Shown in pieces: positions 7,060 through 16,497 of a stretch of DNA of 33,584 nucleotides. Location: assembly GCA_902826145.1 (NCBI GenBank), contig CADEDT010000007.1, forward strand, positions 1-33,584. The letters are read 5' to 3'. Source of the stretch: an uncultured Caulobacteraceae bacterium (GTDB lineage: Bacteria > Pseudomonadota > Alphaproteobacteria > Caulobacterales > Aquidulcibacteraceae). Below the pieces are notes generated by a model. It ran no database searches, was not told the origin of the DNA, and saw nothing but the letters and a program-made list of their open reading frames with translations. The number at the start of each line of letters is the position of its first letter. Position 1 is the stretch's first letter. Position numbers and translations under genes: made by a program.

Positions 7060-10000
7060 TTGGTCAGCCTCGCCAACATGAACGTCGCCGCCGCCTTGTT
7101 GGGCGGAACGGGCACGACGACAAGCGGCGTCAGCTCGGACTTGCTGACGTCGTGGGCGAAGGCGCGCGCCGGCATTGGGACGAACGTCGCCGCGGCCACG
7201 CAGGACCCCAACGCGCCGCTGGCGCCGGTTTGGACGCCAGGCATCTCGCCAAGCGCCGAAGCGCTCGTTCAACGCGCAATCACCAATAAGTCGTTCTTCG
7301 ACACCGACGCCAAGCTCTACAGCGACCTACAAGCCAGCGGCGACTACAAGCGCCTGTTCGCCCTCTACTCCGGCCTTACCACGCTTCAAGCGCTGGCTGG
7401 CCGCGCGGAAGATACCTCGCTCTCGAAAAGTGAACTCGCACAAACACAATCCCAGTTCGCACGGGGCCTGACCGAACTCGAAGCCTTCTTCGCGCAGCAG
7501 AAGTTCGATGACATTCGCTTGGCCCAAGGCGATCGCGTCGACACCGCGCAGACGACATTGGCGATGCCGTCGAAGTCCGAGGACTACACCACCGGCATCA
7601 TCCATCGCGGCGCCCTCTACGACAAAGTCAGCGGCCTCGCGAGCGATGCGAAGTTCAACATCGTAGCGACCTCAGCGGCTGGCACGGTGCGCAATGTCGC
7701 GATCGATCTCTCCGAGATGGGCTCTATCCCGCGCTCGCTCAGCAATGTGATCAGCTTCATCAATAACAAGCTGTCGGGGGCGGGCGCTGCGTCGCGACTC
7801 GAAGCAGTCGATCAAACGCCGAAGACCACAACGACGGTGATCGCCGGGCGCCCGATCACGTCGCGCTACACTGGCGCGAAGCAGTACGCGCTGAAAGTCG
7901 ATGTGCGCGGCAGCGAACGCGTGGCGTTCGAACCTGTCAGCGGCAACCCTGCCTTCTACGCCGTTGGCGCGACGGCGAACGGCGCGCGGTTGATCAAACT
8001 TGAAGATGTCGGCGGCGCAGCGGGCCAGCCTGTCTTGCTCGATCGTCCTGACTCGACTGCGGACGCAATCGGCAGCCTCATTGGCGCTGGTTGGCTGGAC
8101 TCCGGCGCGAGCGCCACGGAGCAGCGCACCAACGCGCTGATGTCGTCCGGAACGAACACGTTCGAGGACGCGCTGCGCGACGCTGGCGAAGCAGTGCTTA
8201 AGCTCTCGTTGCCCGACGGGCGCACGCTCTCAGTTTCAACCGCCTGGCGCAGCGACGATCTCGAAGCCTGGCGCGTCCACAGCGGCGAGACCGAAGACGA
8301 AGGCATGCTTCGCGATCTCGCCGAACGGCTGACGCAATTGCTGCACGAGCAAGGCGTCGCGGCGGGTGTCGATGTCTGGGAAGACGACGGCAAGTTCGGC
8401 CTCTCCATATTCGGCGGCGACGGGGTGCGCGCCTCGGCGCTGAGCATCAGCGGCAAATCCGCGACCATCGAGACGGTGGCGACGCTCGGCATGGTCGGCG
8501 GCCTTCGCGACGGCGTGTTCGCGCGCCGCTTTGAAGTCAGCGGCATCGCGCCGGAGGACGGCCTCTTCGTCGGCAAGCAGACCTTCGCGTTCACGACCTC
8601 TTCGCTCGGCTATTCCATCACCATAGACGGCGGCGAAGACGGCATCACCGCTGCCCAGCTGGAAACGCAGCTGAATCAGAAGTTGCGCGAAAAGGGTTTA
8701 TCGGCCGCCGCTTCGCTGATTGATGACGGCGGCTCGTACACCCTTCGCGTCGATAGTTTGCATGACTTGGTCGATGTCACGGCGACGCTCAACACAGATG
8801 AATTCGAAACGGCGCTGCAAGCGCCGGGCGCGTGGGCGTCCGGCGGCTTGCCGAATGCGACGAGCGGACAGCCCTTCGGCGACTCCATCCGCCGCTACGA
8901 AGCAACAGGCGGCGCGCCGCTGGCGACCTATTCGGGCGCACTCAGCATCGACATCGTCGTCGCCACCGCGAGCGGCAACAAGTCGATCAACGTTTCCGTA
9001 AGCGCCCAAGAGCGCGCCAACGATCCCGATGTCGGCCCCGGCCAGTGGAACGCGATCTTCCAAGATCGGCTCGATGCGGCGCTCAACGCTGCCGGCGTCT
9101 ATATGAGCGCCGAGGGCGGCGATCTGAGTTCGTGGGCGATTGCCGAAGGCAGCGGTCAGCGTCTGGTTTCGGTGAGCATCAACGGCGATGCGCTTTCACT
9201 TGAGGGCGAGACGCCGACGCTTGGCGTCGGCGGCGCTTTCTTCGCGCAGCGCAGCTTCACCACTTCGCAAGTGGCGACGGGCGTGAGCGACGATGTCGCC
9301 GCTTTGCTTTCAAACCAGAACGTCTCCATCACGCTCAACACGGCCTGGGGCGAACGCACCATCAATGCTACGCTGCAGCCCTCCGACCCGCGCACGCTGG
9401 AGAGCGTGGCGCTGCGGCTCAACGAAGCGCTCGCTGAGGCAGGCTACGATGCGGGCGTGGTCGCAACCGATCTCGCTAGTGGCGGCGCGGGTCTGCGCGT
9501 CATTACCGGCTCGTCGAACACCGTTCGCGGCATTGCCGCCCTAAGCATCGGCGGCGACGCGCAGACGACAACGCTCGATGCCGTCGACGCCGCGACCTAT
9601 GCGAACAATCCGGTGGGTGCGCTGCGCGTGGCCGACCGAGCTTCGCGTGGCGCGGCGATATCCGAAACGCTGGCGGTCACTTCGCCCTTCAGCGCGCCGG
9701 GCGGGAATTCCTCTGCCTGGTTTCCTGGGCGCGCCTTCGATATCCAAGTCGGCGGCGGCGCCAAGGTGGCGACGGCGCGCGCAGTGGCGACTGCGGCTGA
9801 CGGCTCCGTCTATGTGCTGGCCGATCTTACTGGTGACTCCAACTCGATCTCCGTCAAAGGCGCGCGCGACGTTGCGCTCCTCAAATACGATTCCGCGGGC
9901 AAGTTGGCGTTCACCGAAATGCTCGGGGCTTCGCAATCGGCCAGCGGGTTTGCGCTTGCTCTTTCGGCGGACGGCAAAGTCGCCGTCGCGGGGTCAGTGG

Positions 10001-11472
10001 AAGGCGGATTGTCAGGCACGACGGCCAAAGGCGGCGCGGATGCGTTCGTTAGCGTCTTCGATGCGAACGGCAAGGAACTCTGGACGGCACGGCGCGGCGC
10101 AAGCGCCAATGACGAAGCGCTGGCCGTTTCCTTCGCGCCGAGCGGCGCTGTCGTCGTGGCGGGTCGCACCGAATCCGCGCTGAGCGGCCAGGTCAGTGCA
10201 GGCGGGTCTGACGGCTACGTGCGCGGCTATACCGCGTCCGGCGTCGAGATGTTCACCCGCCAGTTCGGCACGACAGGCGCTGACGCCGCGACCGCACTGC
10301 TGGTGCGCGACAACGGCTCGGGCGGCCTGGATATCTTCACAGGCGGCGTCGAAAACAATCGCGGCGTGCTGCGGAGCTTCAGCTATTCCACGTCCACCGG
10401 TTTCAGCACCGGCGCCACGCGCGATATCGGCTACTTCTACAAGGGCGCCATCAACACCATCGTCGCTGACGGTTCGTCGCTTTATGTTGGCGGTGAAATC
10501 GGCGCGGATCGCCTCACACTCGGAACGGCGGCGCAGGGCGCGGTCGCGGGCCAGGAGGGGTTCGTCGCGCGTCTCAACACCGACCTCACCTCCACCAACC
10601 TCGATCGCTCCACCTATATCGGCTCAGCGCAGGACGACGCCGTGCGCAGTCTCGCGATTGTCGACGGCGAACTCTACGCGGCGGGCGTCACCGGCGGTGT
10701 GATGGCGAACTCTGGCGCCGCGAAGTCGCCGATGAGTTTCCTCTCCCGTCTGGGCGTCGACGGCGAGACGGACTGGATGCGCACCTTCACCTCCGCGGGC
10801 GGCGCTGTTTCGCTGACGAGCCTAGCGGTTGATACATCGGGCGCATCGCCACTCGACGTACTCGGCTTGCCGCGCGGCACGGTGGCGGTGAGTGACTCTG
10901 GGTTGCTGACCAATCGCAGCGCGCTGCGCGTTGGCGATGAGTTCAAGATTGGTGCGGAGGGCCGGCGTCTCACGACCATCAAGATCACGGAGAAGGATAC
11001 GCTCTCCTCGCTCGTCACCAGCATCAATCGCGCGATCGGCTCGGTTGGCCGGACGGAGATCGTGAAGGAGGACGGCGTCGAGCGGATCAAGATCACGCCG
11101 CGCGCCGGGCAGGCCATTCGTCTCGACGCCGGCCGCGAGGATCGCGACGCGCTCCCTGCGCTCGGCTTGAACGCGGGCATCATCGCCACGGTCGACGCTG
11201 GACGTGGCGCGTTGAAGACTTACGGCCTCGGGCTCACCGGCTTGAAGCTCGACACCCCCGCGGCGATCGCCAGCGCCAAGTCGGAACTGTCGGCGGCTAT
11301 CTCGATCGTGCGCATCGCCTATGACGCGCTGCTCAACCCGAACGCCAAGGCGCTGACCGAGGAAGAGCAGGCGCTGCAGACGCGCCGCCAGAACATGGGC
11401 GCGGCGCCTGAATATTATTCCGCCCAGCTCGCCAATTATCAGGCCGCCCTGGCCCGGCTAACCGGTGGATAA
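7060..11472 (+). CDS. Giant flagellin-like repeat and beta-propeller protein (FlaEY-like?)
   Basis: The 1470-residue protein has no classic signal peptide. Its start is TTG, preceded by CGGAG at 5 bases. I see repeated units that resemble flagellin/hook-associated (Flagellin_IN-type) domains: a beta hairpin, a helix of the form L..RLNEALAEAG, then a strand. They lie near residues 188-250, 376-456, 516-566, 625-710, 753-820 and 1290-1375. Between about 897 and 1267 lie roughly six blades of an SBBP-type beta-propeller; the clearest reads GGADAFVSVFDANGKELW. From memory this resembles the Caulobacter flagellar protein FlaEY, required for full filament assembly, but no other flagellar gene is here. 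An alternative is a secreted surface protein. The frame is intact; codon use matches its neighbours. Confidence 0.75.
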   Translation: MVSLANMNVAAALLGGTGTTTSGVSSDLLTSWAKARAGIGTNVAAATQDPNAPLAPVWTPGISPSAEALVQRAITNKSFFDTDAKLYSDLQASGDYKRLFALYSGLTTLQALAGRAEDTSLSKSELAQTQSQFARGLTELEAFFAQQKFDDIRLAQGDRVDTAQTTLAMPSKSEDYTTGIIHRGALYDKVSGLASDAKFNIVATSAAGTVRNVAIDLSEMGSIPRSLSNVISFINNKLSGAGAASRLEAVDQTPKTTTTVIAGRPITSRYTGAKQYALKVDVRGSERVAFEPVSGNPAFYAVGATANGARLIKLEDVGGAAGQPVLLDRPDSTADAIGSLIGAGWLDSGASATEQRTNALMSSGTNTFEDALRDAGEAVLKLSLPDGRTLSVSTAWRSDDLEAWRVHSGETEDEGMLRDLAERLTQLLHEQGVAAGVDVWEDDGKFGLSIFGGDGVRASALSISGKSATIETVATLGMVGGLRDGVFARRFEVSGIAPEDGLFVGKQTFAFTTSSLGYSITIDGGEDGITAAQLETQLNQKLREKGLSAAASLIDDGGSYTLRVDSLHDLVDVTATLNTDEFETALQAPGAWASGGLPNATSGQPFGDSIRRYEATGGAPLATYSGALSIDIVVATASGNKSINVSVSAQERANDPDVGPGQWNAIFQDRLDAALNAAGVYMSAEGGDLSSWAIAEGSGQRLVSVSINGDALSLEGETPTLGVGGAFFAQRSFTTSQVATGVSDDVAALLSNQNVSITLNTAWGERTINATLQPSDPRTLESVALRLNEALAEAGYDAGVVATDLASGGAGLRVITGSSNTVRGIAALSIGGDAQTTTLDAVDAATYANNPVGALRVADRASRGAAISETLAVTSPFSAPGGNSSAWFPGRAFDIQVGGGAKVATARAVATAADGSVYVLADLTGDSNSISVKGARDVALLKYDSAGKLAFTEMLGASQSASGFALALSADGKVAVAGSVEGGLSGTTAKGGADAFVSVFDANGKELWTARRGASANDEALAVSFAPSGAVVVAGRTESALSGQVSAGGSDGYVRGYTASGVEMFTRQFGTTGADAATALLVRDNGSGGLDIFTGGVENNRGVLRSFSYSTSTGFSTGATRDIGYFYKGAINTIVADGSSLYVGGEIGADRLTLGTAAQGAVAGQEGFVARLNTDLTSTNLDRSTYIGSAQDDAVRSLAIVDGELYAAGVTGGVMANSGAAKSPMSFLSRLGVDGETDWMRTFTSAGGAVSLTSLAVDTSGASPLDVLGLPRGTVAVSDSGLLTNRSALRVGDEFKIGAEGRRLTTIKITEKDTLSSLVTSINRAIGSVGRTEIVKEDGVERIKITPRAGQAIRLDAGREDRDALPALGLNAGIIATVDAGRGALKTYGLGLTGLKLDTPAAIASAKSELSAAISIVRIAYDALLNPNAKALTEEEQALQTRRQNMGAAPEYYSAQLANYQAALARLTGG

Positions 11473-11473
11473 A

Positions 11474-11512
11474 CCCCACTGAAGCCCGACCGCTGCCGGG
11501 CTTCCAATGGGG
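11474..11512 (+). terminator. Hairpin after the giant gene, before tRNA-Thr
   Basis: An 8-bp perfect stem (GAAGCCCG/CGGGCTTC) with an 8-base loop is extended by an outer CCCCA/TGGGG pair across a small internal loop. It begins 2 bases after the stop codon. There is no T run, so it may be a weak terminator or an RNA-end structure. Confidence 0.5.
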
Positions 11513-11549
11513 GCCGGTCAAGGCTAGAAGCCCCGCTTCGCAGGACTTG

Positions 11550-11624
11550 GCCGCGGTAGCTCAGTGGTAGAGCGCACCCTTGGTAAGGGTGAGGTCGAGA
11601 GTTCAATCCTCTCCCGTGGCACCA
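11550..11624 (+). tRNA. tRNA-Thr (GGT anticodon)
   Basis: The 75 bases fold into a full cloverleaf. The acceptor arm is GCCGCGG/CCGTGGC with one G-U pair, the D arm GCTC/GAGC, the anticodon stem CACCC/GGGTG with loop TTGGTAA giving anticodon GGT, and the T arm GAGAG/CTCTC with TTCAATC. The discriminator A and CCA are encoded. It reads ACC (and ACU) threonine codons. No integrase or repeated 3' end was seen beside it. Confidence 0.96.
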
Positions 11625-11801
11625 GCGGCGCTTACGACAACAGCGATCTTGGGAAGGGCCTGGCGAGACCGGGACCGAGCTGGCTTGGCGTTTGCGCGGA
11701 TTAGAACGCCAGGCTGTCGATCTTCGATCTCGCCATCGGCATGTAGGTGGGCGGCAAGGCGCCGAACCAGCGTGACCGCCGTCACTTGTCGGAAGACAGT
11801 G

Positions 11802-12917
11802 CTAATCCTGCTCAACGTCGTTCGCTGGCGTGTCTTCGTTGGTCAAATCCGCGCCACCGCAAGCTTGCTGCACGATGCGCCATTCGCGGTCAGTGAGCGA
11901 TGGCGCCAGCCCTTCGCGCGCACGCTGGCGCGCCGCCACCGCGCGTTCGCGTGAGGCTGGGTGTGTGGAGAGCATGGTGGGAATATCGCCCGCGCCTTCG
12001 GCCTCGGCGTAGTCCTCGAAGCGATCGAACATGCGGGCGATGCCGCCTGTGCTGATGCCGGCGGCGTCGAGATAGTCCATACCGCGCAAATCCGCGTCAC
12101 TTTCGTCGCCCCGGCTGTAGCGAAGGCCGGCGAGGTTCACCGACGCGATGGCGATGGCTTGGCCCGCGCCCGCGCCGCCGAATACGACGTCGAAGAACAC
12201 GCCCGCGGCGATCTGGCGGACGACGTTCTTCATGATGTGGTTGTGCTCGATATGCGCGATCTCGTGGGCGAGCACGCCGGTGAGTTCATCCGGGCTATCG
12301 GCCATGCCGATCAGTTCGTCGGTGACGATGATGGAATTGTCCGGCAGCGCGAAGGCGTTGGGAAAACTGGCGTCGGCGATGGTGATCCAGATCGCCTCAC
12401 GCTCCGGCACTTGCGAGCGCTCCATGATCCGGAACGCCAAGTCGTTGAGGATCTGCGTCGCCTCGTCGGCATCATCGCAGTGCGCAGTGAAGGCGTTCAC
12501 CTGCGACCAGGAAATGTCGGCGATCTGCGTGCGGTACTTCTCCGGCATCGCCCGCGCCATAGGGTCGGCCGCGTAAGGAATGCCAACCAGGAAGAGCCCG
12601 GCGAGCGACCATGCCAATGTCACCAGCGCGCCGACCGTGAACCGACCCTCCACCCCTTGCGCACGCGACTTCATCAAGCGTGGGGCGACGGCAGCGAGTT
12701 GATCATCGTACCAGTCGGCAAACGCGACACGCTCGCCGGTGTCCGGCTTGCGGCGCTTGAGGACGATTAGGCCATTCTTATCGTCCGCGCGTGCGAGGTC
12801 GGCGTAGTCCCATTCGATCACCGCGTCGCCGCGACGAATGACGAGCTTCTCCGGCGCCAGATCAATCTCGACGTCGGTGTAAATCGCGGCGCGGCCGTCG
12901 GCGTAGCGGGCCTGCAT
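11802..12917 (-). CDS. M48 family zinc metallopeptidase, membrane-anchored
   Basis: The 371-residue protein has an N-terminal beta-rich region (1-80) resembling the PH-like domain found before some M48 peptidases, one membrane helix (about 94-112), and an M48 catalytic domain. The zinc site is intact: HEIAH at 218-222 and Glu272 in GDESDADLRG. A C-terminal STHPASRERA motif is also typical of the family. It probably cleaves or quality-controls proteins at the inner membrane or in the periplasm (BepA/LoiP-like role). Its ATG overlaps the TGA of the upstream DUF898 gene by one base (TGATG), so the two are translated together. Contrast the degenerate M48-like protein at 3144-4415. Confidence 0.9.
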   Translation of the reverse strand: MQARYADGRAAIYTDVEIDLAPEKLVIRRGDAVIEWDYADLARADDKNGLIVLKRRKPDTGERVAFADWYDDQLAAVAPRLMKSRAQGVEGRFTVGALVTLAWSLAGLFLVGIPYAADPMARAMPEKYRTQIADISWSQVNAFTAHCDDADEATQILNDLAFRIMERSQVPEREAIWITIADASFPNAFALPDNSIIVTDELIGMADSPDELTGVLAHEIAHIEHNHIMKNVVRQIAAGVFFDVVFGGAGAGQAIAIASVNLAGLRYSRGDESDADLRGMDYLDAAGISTGGIARMFDRFEDYAEAEGAGDIPTMLSTHPASRERAVAARQRAREGLAPSLTDREWRIVQQACGGADLTNEDTPANDVEQD

Positions 12918-14029
12918 CAGATCACCCCCACGCCCATGTCGAGGTCAAACGCATCGCCCAGGCTTTCGCCGGCGTTGGAGTCGGTCAGCACAGATTGGCC
13001 GATCTCGGCGAACCTTGGTGGATCGATCAGCTCAAGCCGGTTGAGCACGTAGCGGACCTGCAAAAAGCCGGCGACCGGCGCGAGCAGGCCGAGCGAGAAG
13101 ATGATGAACAACCAACCGAGCGCGGTGACGCCCAAGAGTGAAAGCGTCTTTGCCCGCAATTTAAAGCGCGCGCCGTCGATGGTGAGCATTGAAGCGATGC
13201 GGTTCATGGCGGCAGCGTTGTAGGGCGCCCAGCAGACGAGCCATCCGATCCCGTAAATCACCGCGACGCCGAGGACGAGGAAGACCGGCACATAGGTCAA
13301 CAGCTCGGGATCAATTGACTCACCGTATGTCATGGAGACGTAAGCGCTGATCACGCCGGCAATGACGGGTGCGATCACTACGATGATCGCGAAACTGATC
13401 CATCCCATAGCGAACGGCAGCCACATGCCTTTCTGTGGAGACTCACCATGCTCGACGATGAACTGGAACGGCTGATCGCCGAAGCGTGTGTTCTCCCACA
13501 TCAGCCGCGCACGATTGATCCGCGCCGCCGGCGTGTACCAGCCGAGCGACAGGGATTGCAGAACCCACCAGCCCCACGAGGCGGCGGCGAAACCCCACGC
13601 CGAACCGGCGAGCCCCAACCGAATGCCACGCCAGCGCGTGCGTGAAAGCTGGTAGCGCCGCATCCAGTAACGCGCTGCAGCGATCATCGGCACCGAGAAC
13701 ACGTAGAAGCCGAACGTGAGCCAAGCGGCCCACACACCCTCCATCGCGAGCGGCGCGATGTAGAAGATGAATATTGCCGGCAGGAAGAAGGTCGGCAGCG
13801 CGATCAGGAAGCCGCGAAAAAGTTCGCTTGCGCTGCCCGTGTATTCGAGCGGATCGCCCATCACCCACGTGCGCGACCAGAGCCGGCGGCGCATCGAGGT
13901 GCGCGCCCAGAAGCGGTACATGGTGAGGGTGATGATAGTGAGGCCGGCGTTCTTGAGCGCCAGCCCAAGCACGTTGAAGAACTTCCCGCTGTGGGCGAAG
14001 GTCTGCGTTGGCGCGGCTTCGGCCGTCAT
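12917..14029 (-). CDS. YjgN/DUF898 family multi-pass membrane protein
   Basis: The 370-residue protein has about six to seven hydrophobic helices and the DUF898 hallmarks: an early [16 protein letters not shown] segment, [13 protein letters not shown], a later [20 protein letters not shown] repeat of this arginine-rich pattern, and [20 protein letters not shown]. The biochemical role of the family is unknown. It sits directly before, and is translationally coupled to, an M48 peptidase, a pairing that suggests a joint role in membrane protein handling. The ATG at 14029 is divergent from the small ORF and murA. The gene begins the two-gene minus-strand unit. Confidence 0.9.
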   Translation of the reverse strand: MTAEAAPTQTFAHSGKFFNVLGLALKNAGLTIITLTMYRFWARTSMRRRLWSRTWVMGDPLEYTGSASELFRGFLIALPTFFLPAIFIFYIAPLAMEGVWAAWLTFGFYVFSVPMIAAARYWMRRYQLSRTRWRGIRLGLAGSAWGFAAASWGWWVLQSLSLGWYTPAARINRARLMWENTRFGDQPFQFIVEHGESPQKGMWLPFAMGWISFAIIVVIAPVIAGVISAYVSMTYGESIDPELLTYVPVFLVLGVAVIYGIGWLVCWAPYNAAAMNRIASMLTIDGARFKLRAKTLSLLGVTALGWLFIIFSLGLLAPVAGFLQVRYVLNRLELIDPPRFAEIGQSVLTDSNAGESLGDAFDLDMGVGVI

Positions 14030-14075
14030 GATCTCCCCTGGCTGGCCATTCTAGCTGGGGCCGAACATAGGGTCG

Positions 14076-14201
14076 ATGCGGGTGGCGAACGAGAAGCAGA
14101 AACCGCCGTCCAAACGCGCGCAAAAGCTGGCCGAGGCGTTGAAGCGCAACATCGCCAGGCGCAAGGCGGCGCAAAAGCCGGGCGAACCCAAGAAAAACTA
14201 G
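14076..14201 (+). CDS. 41-residue basic protein upstream of murA
   Basis: A short frame codes for [20 protein letters not shown] followed by a Lys/Arg-rich helix ([12 protein letters not shown]) and a GEPKKN end. The strongly basic amphipathic pattern and the place just before murA match small conserved proteins I recall from alphaproteobacteria, but no function is known to me. The start could be ATG 14076 (AGGGT a few bases before) or GTG 14082. A short nucleic-acid-binding helix is possible. It is divergent from the DUF898 gene, 46 bases away, and 95 bases before murA. Confidence 0.6.
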   Translation: MRVANEKQKPPSKRAQKLAEALKRNIARRKAAQKPGEPKKN

Positions 14202-14296
14202 CGCGAAGCCATGCTTCACCGCATAGGCGCCGCCTTGCTTACGCCGCCGCCGCATCCCATAAACCGCCCGCCGGGGGGAGCCGGCGAAAGACCTCC

Positions 14297-15577
14297 ATGG
14301 ATCGTATTGTCATCACGGGCGGCGCCCCGCTCAACGGAACTATCCCGATTTTCGGGGCCAAGAACTCGGCGTTGAAGCTGCAGGCGGCGGCATTGCTTTC
14401 CGCCGAGCCGCTGATGCTCGAAAACATGCCGGACCTCGCCGACACGCGGTTCATGACCCAGCTGTTGAAGACGCTGGGTGTCGAGATCACTTGGATCAAG
14501 GAAACGCATACGCTGCGCATGCATGCGGCCGAAATCGTCTCGACGATCGCGCCGTACGACCAAGTGCGGAAGATGCGCGCTTCGTTCAACGTGCTCGGCC
14601 CGCTGTTGGCGCGCGCCGGACACGCGACAGTTTCTCTGCCAGGCGGTTGCGCCATCGGCGCGCGACCGGTCGACCTGCACTTGAAGGCGTTCGAGGCGAT
14701 GGGCGCCGATATCGTCATCGAGCAGGGCTACGTGAAGGCCGCCGCGCTGCGTGGTCTGAAGGGCGCGGAGATCGAATTCCCGTTCCCATCGGTGGGCGCC
14801 ACCGAACACACGATGCTCGCAGCCGTGCTCGCCAACGGCGACACGGTGCTGAAGAACGCCGCGCGCGAACCCGAGATTGCCGACCTCGCCGATTGCTTGA
14901 ACGCGATGGGCGCGAAGGTTGAAGGCGCCGGTAACTCAGAAATTCACATCAACGGCGTGGCCAAGCTTTCCGGCACCACCCATCCCGTCGTCGCCGATCG
15001 CATCGAAGCGGGCACTTACGCGATGGCCGCTGCGGCGTCAGGTGGGAACGTTCTGTTGCAGGGCGCGCGCTTTGAACATCTCGGCGCCATGCTGAAATTC
15101 TTGCGTGCTGCAGGCGTGCGGGTTGACGCCGAAGGCCGTGGTCTACGCGTGCAACGCGCGCGCGGCGATCGTATGCAAGCGGTGGACTTCGAGACCGAGC
15201 CGTTCCCTGGCTTCCCGACCGATCTGCAAGCGCAGGCGATGGCGCTGATGTGCATGGCCGACGGCGTCTCGCGCATCAAGGAAACCATCTTCGAAAATCG
15301 GTTCATGCACGCGCCGGAGCTGTCGCGTCTCGGCGCGAAGATCGAAGTGCATGGCAACGAAGCGGTCGTGACCGGCGTGAAGAAACTTATCGGAGCGCCA
15401 GTCATGGCGACGGATCTCCGCGCTTCGGTCAGCTTGGTAGTCGCTGGCCTCGCCGCTGAAGGCGAAACCACGGTGAACCGCGTCTATCACCTCGATCGCG
15501 GTTTCGAGAAACTCGAAGCCAAGCTGCAAGCTTGCGGCGCGCAGATCGTGCGGCAGCGGGAAGAACAGGCGGCATGA
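14297..15577 (+). CDS. murA: UDP-N-acetylglucosamine 1-carboxyvinyltransferase
   Basis: MurA transfers enolpyruvate from PEP to UDP-GlcNAc, the first committed step of peptidoglycan synthesis in the cytoplasm. The protein has 426 residues, near the usual 420. The start [26 protein letters not shown] is the classic N-terminus with the KN pair that binds UDP-GlcNAc. The catalytic loop [16 protein letters not shown] carries Cys118, the residue attacked by fosfomycin, so the enzyme should be fosfomycin-sensitive in principle. The frame is open further upstream, but the ATG at 14297 is fixed by homology. Its TGA overlaps the next ATG (ATGA). Confidence 0.97.
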   Translation: MDRIVITGGAPLNGTIPIFGAKNSALKLQAAALLSAEPLMLENMPDLADTRFMTQLLKTLGVEITWIKETHTLRMHAAEIVSTIAPYDQVRKMRASFNVLGPLLARAGHATVSLPGGCAIGARPVDLHLKAFEAMGADIVIEQGYVKAAALRGLKGAEIEFPFPSVGATEHTMLAAVLANGDTVLKNAAREPEIADLADCLNAMGAKVEGAGNSEIHINGVAKLSGTTHPVVADRIEAGTYAMAAAASGGNVLLQGARFEHLGAMLKFLRAAGVRVDAEGRGLRVQRARGDRMQAVDFETEPFPGFPTDLQAQAMALMCMADGVSRIKETIFENRFMHAPELSRLGAKIEVHGNEAVVTGVKKLIGAPVMATDLRASVSLVVAGLAAEGETTVNRVYHLDRGFEKLEAKLQACGAQIVRQREEQAA

Positions 15578-16014
15578 CGGGCAGCCTGCTCCGATTGATG
15601 GCTGAGGATGTCGCCGACCTCGATATTATCGGGGCCGCCGTGCAGGACGCGCTGGTGCGTGTTGGCGAGATCAGTTTCGACAAGAAGGCGCGGCGCTTCA
15701 CGGTGATCTTGAACCGGTTTCGGTGGGAGGCCGCTGGCGAAAACGGTCCCTACGAGCGCGTCCGCGCGGCGCTTTCGTTTGATGGCGTGCTCGGCGTGAA
15801 GAGCCGCCGCGTTCGGCAGGACAGCGATGAGGCGTTGGCCTCGCTGCTCTCGGTCGGCTTTATCCCGGAGGAAGAACCTCCAGGCGGCGTAGTGCGTTTA
15901 CTCCTCGCCGGCGGCGGTGAAATCGCCATCGACGTCGAGTGCCTCGACGCCGTGCTGGTCGACACTGGCGCGCCGTGGACCACGCCGCGCCGGCCTGATC
16001 ACGAGCAGAGCTGA
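15574..16014 (+). CDS. DUF2948 family protein
   Basis: This 146-residue cytoplasmic protein matches the alphaproteobacterial DUF2948 family, recognised by the start [29 protein letters not shown], the [11 protein letters not shown] stretch and the [22 protein letters not shown] end. Its role is unknown. The start is taken at the ATG that overlaps the murA stop. In relatives this family usually sits between murA and hisD; here the next gene is UPF0262, nine bases on, and hisD is not present. Confidence 0.9.
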   Translation: MTGSLLRLMAEDVADLDIIGAAVQDALVRVGEISFDKKARRFTVILNRFRWEAAGENGPYERVRAALSFDGVLGVKSRRVRQDSDEALASLLSVGFIPEEEPPGGVVRLLLAGGGEIAIDVECLDAVLVDTGAPWTTPRRPDHEQS

Positions 16015-16023
16015 GGCGGCGCG

Positions 16024-16497
16024 ATGAGCGAACGCAATCGCCTCAGCGAAGTCAGCCTCGACGAAGCCTCGGTGGCGCCAGCGTCGCCGAACGCCGAGCA
16101 CGAACGCCGCATCGCGCTTTTCGATCTGAAAGAGTCCAACTCCTTCGCTGTCGTTGGCGAAGATCGCGGGCCCTACGTGCTGTTGCTAGGCATGTCCGAA
16201 GGACGGCTCGTGCTCGATGTCAGCGTCGAAGGCGGCGGGCGCGTGATTGCGCACCAGGCTGCACTCGGCGGCCTGCGCAAGCTGGTGAAGGACTACGCGC
16301 TCATCTGCGAAAGCTATAACGACGCCATTCGCGACGCCCCGCCGAGCCGCATTGAAGCGCTCGATATGGGCCGGCGCGGTCTGCACAACGAAGCCGCCGA
16401 AGTGCTGCAGGAAATCCTCGCGAGCCACTTCGCCATCGACAACGAAACCGCACGGCGCCTGTTCACGCTGGTGTGCGCGCTGCATGTCCGAGGCTGA
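16024..16497 (+). CDS. UPF0262 family protein
   Basis: The 157-residue protein carries UPF0262 features: an ERRIALFDLKESNSF segment, GPYVLLLGMSEGRLVLDVS, and a central LRKLVKDYALICESYNDAIRDAPPSRIEALDMGRRGLHNE region. The family has no assigned function and is found next to a phosphatase-like gene and infA in alphaproteobacteria, as here. A GAGGCG ribosome site lies before the ATG. Its end overlaps the next gene by 14 bases. Confidence 0.93.
   Translation: MSERNRLSEVSLDEASVAPASPNAEHERRIALFDLKESNSFAVVGEDRGPYVLLLGMSEGRLVLDVSVEGGGRVIAHQAALGGLRKLVKDYALICESYNDAIRDAPPSRIEALDMGRRGLHNEAAEVLQEILASHFAIDNETARRLFTLVCALHVRG

Noticed and set aside
7003..7060. Possible sigma-54 or CtrA site before the flagellin-like giant gene
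   Set aside because: No TGGC-N-TTGC element and no paired TTAA spaced by seven bases was found in the short upstream region.
11550..11624. tRNA-Thr as an attachment site of an integrated element
   Set aside because: No repeat of the tRNA 3' end, no integrase and no change in gene type were seen around it.
11603..11815. 70-residue minus-strand frame overlapping the tRNA end and the M48 gene end
   Set aside because: It overlaps the tRNA and has no recognisable motif. I considered an integrase remnant beside the tRNA, but no tyrosine-recombinase residues are visible.
13991..14296. Extension of murA by 102 codons
   Set aside because: The MurA N-terminus is well conserved at 14297, and the extension overlaps the small basic ORF and the DUF898 gene start.
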